In this document: positions 5,283 to 10,131 of the stretch, piece after piece
Layout: each line of letters starts with the position of its first letter
Numbering within the stretch: the stretch's first letter is position 1
Source of the DNA: Candidatus Aenigmatarchaeota archaeon
Lineage (GTDB): Archaea; Aenigmatarchaeota; Aenigmatarchaeia; QMZP01
DNA: 10,131 bases
Assembly (NCBI GenBank): GCA_016202745.1
Contig: JACQOB010000052.1
Location: 1-10,131, forward strand
Direction: 5' to 3'
The notes under the pieces: model-generated
Database searches by the model: none
The model's input: only the letters and a program-made list of their open reading frames with translations
Told to the model about the DNA's origin: nothing
Translations under genes and position numbers: made by a program

Positions 5283-7118
5283 GTGAAGCACAGGACAGGC
5301 ACAGGCAGTGAAAGGAGCAGCGCGGAGAGGGTAGCTGACGTCTACTACAACGGAAAATACATAGGGGAAGTGAAGAGCCCCCACCACTTTGTTGATGATG
5401 TAAGGAAGAAGAGGAGGCTTAACCTCCTGTCCCAGCAGCTCAACATATCCTTCCACCCGAAGTTCAACGAGATCAGGATTAACACCGACCATGGCAGGGT
5501 GAGAAGGCCCCTAATAATCGTGGAGAACGGAAAGCCGAAGCTGCAGCCGGATCACGTCAAGCAGCTGAAGCAGGGAAAGGTCAGCTGGCGCTACCTGATG
5601 GAGCACGGGCTTGCGGAATACCTGGACGCCGACGAGGAGGAAAACACCTACATTGCCATGTATCCGGAGGATGTGACCAAGGACCATACCCACCTCGAGA
5701 TTGACCCCCTGGCGATGCTTGGCAGCTCAGCCGCGCTGATACCCTTCCCTGAATACAACAGGGGCGACAGGATAAACTACGGGGCGAAGATGGTCGGGCA
5801 GGCCATCGGCCTGATGATAAGCAACTTCCATGTCAGGCTTGACACCAAGTTCAACACGCTCACATACCCCCAGGTGCCGATAGTGAAGACGAGCATCTCA
5901 AGGATGGTGGAGGAATACCCGGAGGGGCACAACATCGTGGTCGCGATAATGAGCTATGACGGCTACAACCTCAATGACGCCATTGTGATGAACAGGTCCT
6001 CAGTTGAGCGGGGACTTTTCAGGTCCTTCTATTTCAGGACGTACGAAACCGTGAAGAAAAGGTACTGGGGCGGGCAGGAGGATGAGATAGCCATTCCGGA
6101 CCACGGAATCAAGGGGCACAGGGGGGATGAGGCATACAAGGACCTTGGGCAGGACGGCATCATCAACACGGAAACCGTGCTTGCATCGGACTCGGTTCTC
6201 ATCGGCAAGATTTCGCCCCTGAGGTTCCTCTCGAGCGAGGATTTCATGGGTGACATCGAGAACAAGAGGGAGACCGCTGTCACGGTCAGGCACGGCGAAA
6301 GGGGCATTGCGGACAAGGTCATAATCTCTGAGACCACAGACGCCAACCAGCTGCTCAAGGTGAGGGTCAGGGACGAGAGGGTACCCGAGCTCGGCGACAA
6401 GTTCGCTACAAGGCACGGCCAGAAAGGCGTCGTAAGCCTGCTGGTCCCGCAGGAGGACATGCCGTTCACCGCCGATGGGGTGGTGCCCGACATCATGTTC
6501 AACCCCCACGCGATTCCATCCAGGATGACGATAGGACAGCTGCTGGAGCTTCTCACCGGGAAAGCCGGAGCCCTTTATGGCAGGAGGATGGACGCATCCG
6601 CTTTTGGCAGCCTGAAGGAGGAGGATGTCAGGAAGACCATGAAGAACCTCGGTTTCAGGGATGACGGAAAGGAGGTCCTATACGACGGCAAGTCAGGGAA
6701 GGCCTATGAGGTCATGATTTTCACCGGAGTGTCATATTACCTGAAGCTTGACCACATGGTCGCGAACAAGATCTATGCAAGGTCCAGGGGGCCTGTCACG
6801 CTGCTTACGAAACAGCCCACTGAAGGCAGGGCGAAGAGGGGGGGGCTGAGGATAGGAGAAATGGAGCAGCAGTGCCTGGTCGGCCACGGGGCAGCGCTGA
6901 CGCTCAAGGAAAGGTTTGACTCCGACAAGACAAGCATACCCCTGTGCAAGAAGTGCGGGCTGATTGCCATATTCGATATTGTGAACAACAAGGCCTACTG
7001 CGGCAACTGCAAGGAGTCGGAGATTGTCTGGGTTGACACCTCCTATGCCTTCAAGCTTACAATGGACGAAATGAAATCAATGGGCATTTACCCCAAAATA
7101 AGCACGGAGGAGGTTTAG
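5283..7118 (+). CDS. rpoB1: DNA-directed RNA polymerase subunit B'
   Basis: From the GTG at 5283 this is 611 residues, close to the roughly 600 of methanogen B'. It is the C-terminal half of subunit B, carrying the hybrid-binding core, the wall and the clamp anchor. Landmarks by that numbering are NTDHGRVRRPLIIVENGKPKL (about 67-87, starting the B' domain), GYNLNDAIVMNRSS (227-240), GDKFATRHGQKG (371-382), RGPVTLLTKQP (502-512) and a four-cysteine zinc site (C555, C558, C573, C576). The start is uncertain. The frame is open back to a TTG at 5100, but the extra 61 residues translate the structured spacer and resemble nothing in the family. An ATT at 5256, 10 nt after GGAGGAG, is another option, while the GTG has AAGGAAG 12 nt upstream. 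The GTG agrees best with family length. Confidence 0.94.
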   Translation: MKHRTGTGSERSSAERVADVYYNGKYIGEVKSPHHFVDDVRKKRRLNLLSQQLNISFHPKFNEIRINTDHGRVRRPLIIVENGKPKLQPDHVKQLKQGKVSWRYLMEHGLAEYLDADEEENTYIAMYPEDVTKDHTHLEIDPLAMLGSSAALIPFPEYNRGDRINYGAKMVGQAIGLMISNFHVRLDTKFNTLTYPQVPIVKTSISRMVEEYPEGHNIVVAIMSYDGYNLNDAIVMNRSSVERGLFRSFYFRTYETVKKRYWGGQEDEIAIPDHGIKGHRGDEAYKDLGQDGIINTETVLASDSVLIGKISPLRFLSSEDFMGDIENKRETAVTVRHGERGIADKVIISETTDANQLLKVRVRDERVPELGDKFATRHGQKGVVSLLVPQEDMPFTADGVVPDIMFNPHAIPSRMTIGQLLELLTGKAGALYGRRMDASAFGSLKEEDVRKTMKNLGFRDDGKEVLYDGKSGKAYEVMIFTGVSYYLKLDHMVANKIYARSRGPVTLLTKQPTEGRAKRGGLRIGEMEQQCLVGHGAALTLKERFDSDKTSIPLCKKCGLIAIFDIVNNKAYCGNCKESEIVWVDTSYAFKLTMDEMKSMGIYPKISTEEV

Positions 7119-7124
7119 CGCCTG

Positions 7125-7164
7125 GTCCGACTAGAGATTAAAGTCGGACTTTACGCCAAGTCGG
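7125..7164 (+). repeat. structured spacer element 3 (rpoB'-rpoA')
   Basis: GTCCGACT (7125-7132) and AGTCGGAC (7142-7149) form a perfect 8-bp stem with a 9-nt loop. AAGTCGG is repeated at 7158-7164 and can compete for the same 5' arm. The 3' part, 7147-7164, matches element 2 at 16 of 18 bases. Where element 2 has CCGGCT/AGCCGG, this copy has CCGACT/AGTCGG, so both arms changed together. It fills about half of the 81-nt spacer. Confidence 0.5.
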
Positions 7165-7187
7165 CCTATGTGTCATAAACCCGTAAG

Positions 7188-7193
7188 TTGGAG
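7188..7193 (+). promoter_or_regulatory. ribosome binding site deciding the rpoA' start
   Basis: TTGGAG lies 6 nt before the ATG at 7200. The in-frame TTG that begins at 7188 is therefore part of the ribosome site and not a start codon. Choosing the ATG removes four residues (MEKN) from the longest frame. Confidence 0.65.
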
Positions 7194-7199
7194 AAAAAT

Positions 7200-9671
7200 A
7201 TGCACCTTATTACAAACCTGGAATTCAGCATAATGTCGCCGGAGATGGTCAAGAACCTTGCCAGGGTCAGGATTGTGACTTCCGAGCTTTACGACGCAGA
7301 CGGCTACCCGGTGGAGGGCGGCGTGATGGACCCGAGGCTTGGCGTCATAGACCCGGGACTGCACTGCAGGACATGCGGCGGCACAATAGGCGACTGCCCA
7401 GGGCATTTCGGCTATCTTGAGCTGGCAAAGTCCGTGATAAACGTGCTGTACACCAAGACGGTATACCAGCTCCTTAAGCTCACCTGCAAGAAATGCAACA
7501 GGATAATGGTAAAGGACATTCATCTTGAAGGTGGCGAGGAGGCCATTGAGGATTTGAGGATCAAGGCTCCACTGAAATGCCCCTACTGCAGCACGAAGCA
7601 GAAGAAGGTAACTTTCGTTAAGCCGTACACGTATTATGAGGATAAGGACGAGCTTTCCCCCGACTCAATCAGGGAGAGGCTTGAAAAGATACCCAACGGC
7701 GATCTGAAGAAGATCAGCTTCAGCGGCGGCAGGCCGGAGTGGCTTATCCTTACGCTGTTCCCCATACCGCCCGTCACAATGAGGCCCTCAATAACCCTCG
7801 AGAGCGGCGAGAGGTCGGAGGACGACCTGACCCACAAGCTTGTCGACATAGTCAGGATCAACCAGTCGCTGAAGGAAAACATAGACATAGGGGCTCCCGA
7901 ATTCATACTCAATGACCTGTGGGAGCTGGTGCAGTATCACATATCCACCTATTTTGACAACGAGCTCACGGGCGCACCGCTGGCAAGGCACAGGTCCGGG
8001 CGCGCGCTGAAGGGCCTTGTGCAGAGGCTTAAGGCCAAGGAGGGGAGGATCAGGGGCAACCTGCTCGGCAAGAGGGTGAACTTCTCCGCAAGGACTGTCA
8101 TATCTCCTGACCCCAACCTTTCAATAAACGAGGTCGGCGTCCCTGAGGTCATCGCAAATGAGCTGACCATACCGGAATATGTGACACCCGGCAACATAAA
8201 GCAGATAAAGGACATGCTCAAGGACAACAAGGTCAATTACGTCGTCAGGCCCGATGCCAGGAGGATCAAGGTGACCGAGGACAACAAGAAGGACATAATG
8301 GAGAAGATCACAGCCGACTGGCAGGTTGACAGGAAGCTTCAGGACGGCGACATTGTCCTCTTCAACAGGCAGCCATCTCTCCACAGGATTTCCATAATGG
8401 CGCACAGGGTCAAGGTCATGCCATACCAGACCTTCAGGATGAACCCGAGCGTATGCCCGCCTTACAACGCGGACTTCGACGGGGATGAGATGAACCTGCA
8501 CGCCCTGCAGTCAGAGGAATCCAGGGCAGAGGCCGCCGCGCTCATGGAAGTGAAGGATAACATCATTTCTCCCAAGTTCGGAGGGCCGCTCATTGGCTGC
8601 GACCTTGACCAGATATCTGGGCTGTACATGCTTACCCAGGACGCTGCCCAGTTCAGCAGGGAAGAGGCTGCCCAGCTTCTCGCTGACGCAAAGATAGAGG
8701 CAGACCTTCCCGAGAGGGAAATGTTTTCAGGAAAAGACATGTTCAGCCTGCTTCTCCCGAGGGAACTGAACATGGAATACAAGACGAACAAGGGCGTGGT
8801 GGTGATACAGAATGGCCAGCTGAAATCAGGCATGATCGATGCGGGCGGTGTGGGCGCCTTTAAGGGCAGGATAATCAACAAGGTGCTGAAGCTGAAGGGA
8901 AGTGACGCGGTGAAGGACTTCATTGACAGGTCCGGAAGGCTTGGAGTCGCCTACCTCAACAGGAGGGGAATATCAATAGGCCTGTCTGACATCGACCTGT
9001 CACCTGAGATACAGAAGACCGTCAGGGGGGAGATTGACAAGTCAGTTGCAGAGGCGAACTCCCTTATAGACAAGTACGAGAATGACGAAATAAGCGTGCT
9101 TCCAGGACTTACGCCGAAGGCGTCGCTTGAGGCGCAGATAATGAACGTCCTGGCCAATGGCGTCAGCAGGGTCAGCGACATCGTGGGGGAGAACCTCAGG
9201 TACAATGACATCATACAGATGGCTGAATCCGGGGCCAAGGGGTCCATAATCAACACAACCCAGATGGCTGCCGTGGTGGGCCAGGAGACCATCCTTGGCA
9301 AGAGGATAAAGAGGGGTTACCTGAGGAGGACGCTGCCCCATATAAGGCCTGGCGACCTGTCGCCCATGTCCCACGGATTTGTGGCAAGGGGATTCAAGCA
9401 CGGGCTTACGCCATTCGAGCTTTTCTGGAACATAATGAACGGCAGGGAGGGCCTCATGGACAAGTCGCTCAGGACCAGGAAGTCCGGGTACATGCAGAGG
9501 CGTCTTGTCAATGCCCTTCAGGACCTGAAGATCGAGTTTGACAACAGCATAAGGGATGCAAACGGCTTCATTGTGCAGTTCAATGCCGGGGAAGACGGCA
9601 TAGATCCCACGAAATCAGACTGGGGGAAGCTGAACTGGAAGGAAATAGTAGAAAAGAGTGTGGGGAAGTGA
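7200..9671 (+). CDS. rpoA1: DNA-directed RNA polymerase subunit A'
   Basis: This 823-residue protein is the N-terminal two thirds of the largest subunit: clamp core, dock, active site, funnel and bridge helix. The first zinc site is C56, C59, C66 and H69 in CRTCGGTIGDCPGHFGYL. A second is C96, C99, C127 and C130. The conserved clamp-dock segment RIRGNLLGKRVNFSARTVI lies at about 283-301, FNRQPSLHR at about 388-396, and the catalytic magnesium site NADFDGDEMNLH has Asp425, Asp427 and Asp429. The end region GLTPFELFWNIMNGREGLMD (bridge helix area) and the family ending near DGIDP are present. It is some 50 residues shorter than many archaeal A' subunits; the region between the two zinc cysteine pairs looks compact. 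No intein is inserted at the magnesium site. The TGA touches the ATG of rpoA'' with no gap, implying translational coupling. Confidence 0.96.
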   Translation: MHLITNLEFSIMSPEMVKNLARVRIVTSELYDADGYPVEGGVMDPRLGVIDPGLHCRTCGGTIGDCPGHFGYLELAKSVINVLYTKTVYQLLKLTCKKCNRIMVKDIHLEGGEEAIEDLRIKAPLKCPYCSTKQKKVTFVKPYTYYEDKDELSPDSIRERLEKIPNGDLKKISFSGGRPEWLILTLFPIPPVTMRPSITLESGERSEDDLTHKLVDIVRINQSLKENIDIGAPEFILNDLWELVQYHISTYFDNELTGAPLARHRSGRALKGLVQRLKAKEGRIRGNLLGKRVNFSARTVISPDPNLSINEVGVPEVIANELTIPEYVTPGNIKQIKDMLKDNKVNYVVRPDARRIKVTEDNKKDIMEKITADWQVDRKLQDGDIVLFNRQPSLHRISIMAHRVKVMPYQTFRMNPSVCPPYNADFDGDEMNLHALQSEESRAEAAALMEVKDNIISPKFGGPLIGCDLDQISGLYMLTQDAAQFSREEAAQLLADAKIEADLPEREMFSGKDMFSLLLPRELNMEYKTNKGVVVIQNGQLKSGMIDAGGVGAFKGRIINKVLKLKGSDAVKDFIDRSGRLGVAYLNRRGISIGLSDIDLSPEIQKTVRGEIDKSVAEANSLIDKYENDEISVLPGLTPKASLEAQIMNVLANGVSRVSDIVGENLRYNDIIQMAESGAKGSIINTTQMAAVVGQETILGKRIKRGYLRRTLPHIRPGDLSPMSHGFVARGFKHGLTPFELFWNIMNGREGLMDKSLRTRKSGYMQRRLVNALQDLKIEFDNSIRDANGFIVQFNAGEDGIDPTKSDWGKLNWKEIVEKSVGK

Positions 9672-10131
9672 ATGACTATGCTAGAGCTGCCTGAAAAGCT
9701 GAGGGGAGAGGTGGAGAATTACGCCAGGGAGAAGGGCCTTTCAGAAAGCGAGAAAGCCAAGGTCATGGAAGCCGTGCTGGCCCTTTACCATAAAGCCATC
9801 TATGACCCGGAGGAGCCGGTGGGGGTCGTGACTGCGCAGTCGCTGTCAGAACCAGCCACGCAGATGAGTACTTCACCTTATGAAAAGGTGATATTGAAGA
9901 GAAATGGCATTATAAGCGTTGTTGAAATAGGAAAGTTTGCTGATTCGATGATTGAAAGATGGGGTAAAAAAATAGACGGATGGGATGTGTCTGACTTGTC
10001 TTCTGAGGGAATTTATGTGCCAAGCATCACCAATGAAGAGAAAATAGAATGGCATAGGGTTCTGGAATGCAGCCGGCATAAAGCTCCAGGACAGCTTCTT
10101 AAACTAACCACCTTTTCAGGCAGGCAGATAA
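9672..10131 (+). CDS. rpoA2: DNA-directed RNA polymerase subunit A'' (partial, intein-interrupted)
   Basis: The gene begins immediately after the rpoA' stop and runs off the window after 153 codons. Residues 1-65 are the host protein: a helical N-terminus, then DPEEPVGVVTAQSLSEPATQM, read here as DPEEPVGVV plus TAQSLSEPATQM, the conserved segment leading to the trigger loop. Most relatives read AQSIGEPGTQMT; here two glycines are replaced by Ser59 and Ala62. Normally TLRTFH or TMRTFH would follow Met65. Instead, residues 66-153 are the N-terminal part of an intein. The gene has the usual place for A'' in archaeal operons, and GGGGAAGTGA across the junction can serve as its ribosome site. With protein splicing the mature subunit would join Met65 to a threonine beyond the window edge. 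Confidence 0.93.
   Translation, partial: MTMLELPEKLRGEVENYAREKGLSESEKAKVMEAVLALYHKAIYDPEEPVGVVTAQSLSEPATQMSTSPYEKVILKRNGIISVVEIGKFADSMIERWGKKIDGWDVSDLSSEGIYVPSITNEEKIEWHRVLECSRHKAPGQLLKLTTFSGRQI
9867..10131 (+). mobile_element. intein in rpoA'' (N-terminal part, cut by window edge)
   Basis: The host frame continues without a stop into sequence unlike any A'' subunit but typical of inteins. It starts with Ser1 (STSPYEKVILKRNG), the nucleophile position, followed by a block-A-like V-x-x-x-x-G-x-x-x-V-x-IGKF pattern with an acid soon after. Near the edge, RHKAPGQLLKLTTFSGRQI matches the strand that precedes block B, whose TxxH should lie just past the window. The insertion point, between QM and the expected T, is a hotspot in a catalytically essential segment; an intein is known in Methanocaldococcus jannaschii A''. 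By hand count the GC content is about 40%, against 57% in the 195 bases before it, and AGA, TCT and GGT codons appear. Whether it carries a homing endonuclease cannot be seen here. Confidence 0.88.

Noticed and set aside
6029..6556. Long minus-strand frames inside rpoB', rpoA' and the TrmB gene (for example 6029-6556, 8462-8923, 2102-2623)
   Set aside because: They lie wholly inside strongly conserved genes, are rich in Ser and Leu as expected for the reverse of AGG/GAG/AAG-rich codons, and show no recognisable domain.
1..10131. CRISPR array, insertion sequence or replication origin
   Set aside because: No regularly spaced repeats, transposase gene or origin-like cluster is visible; repeats are limited to the spacer elements and operator words.

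Overview
The window is archaeal and is dominated by the large-subunit RNA polymerase operon. The gene order is rpoH, rpoB'', rpoB', rpoA', rpoA''. The B subunit is split into two genes and the A subunit into two genes, as in methanogens, Archaeoglobus and several DPANN lineages. Other archaeal signs are TATA boxes of the form GCTTTATAA, leaderless starts about 25 to 28 nt below the TATA centre, and Lrp and TrmB family regulators. Arginine is mostly AGG and isoleucine often ATA. The lineage cannot be fixed from this sequence alone; a small-genome DPANN-type or other euryarchaeote-like archaeon is my guess.

Positions 1-1343 hold a possible gene tail at the edge, then a promoter, a leader hairpin and a type I asparaginase/GatD-like amidohydrolase. 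An Lrp/AsnC regulator (1349-1798, minus) converges on it with only 5 nt between. The Lrp gene is divergent from a TrmB-family regulator (1944-2777). The shared 145-bp region carries three copies of a TTCCAT/ATGGAA inverted-repeat word that look like operators. Positions 2778-3188 hold promoter-like boxes and one small hypothetical protein (2979-3089).

Positions 3189-10131 are the polymerase operon. The genes together encode the catalytic core: H is the jaw assembly subunit, B''/B' form the protrusion, lobe, fork, hybrid-binding and wall/clamp parts, A' carries the NADFDGD magnesium site, and A'' begins with the segment leading into the trigger loop. B' and A' start with non-obvious or short-leader signals, and A' and A'' abut exactly. 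The three spacers H-B'', B''-B' and B'-A' are not empty. Each holds nested inverted repeats built on related words (GCTGGCTTG, CCGGCTTGAC, AAGTCGG), with arms that differ between copies but remain complementary. The B''-B' spacer also has two mutually exclusive hairpins, one of which would hide a GGAGGAG sequence.

The last 265 bases are the start of an intein inside rpoA'' at its conserved QM|T site. Its GC content (about 40% by hand count) is far below that of the 195 bases of rpoA'' before it (about 57%), which suggests recent arrival. The most interesting items are the spacer element family, the possible translational switch before rpoB', the atypical-composition intein, and the operator cluster between the two regulators.
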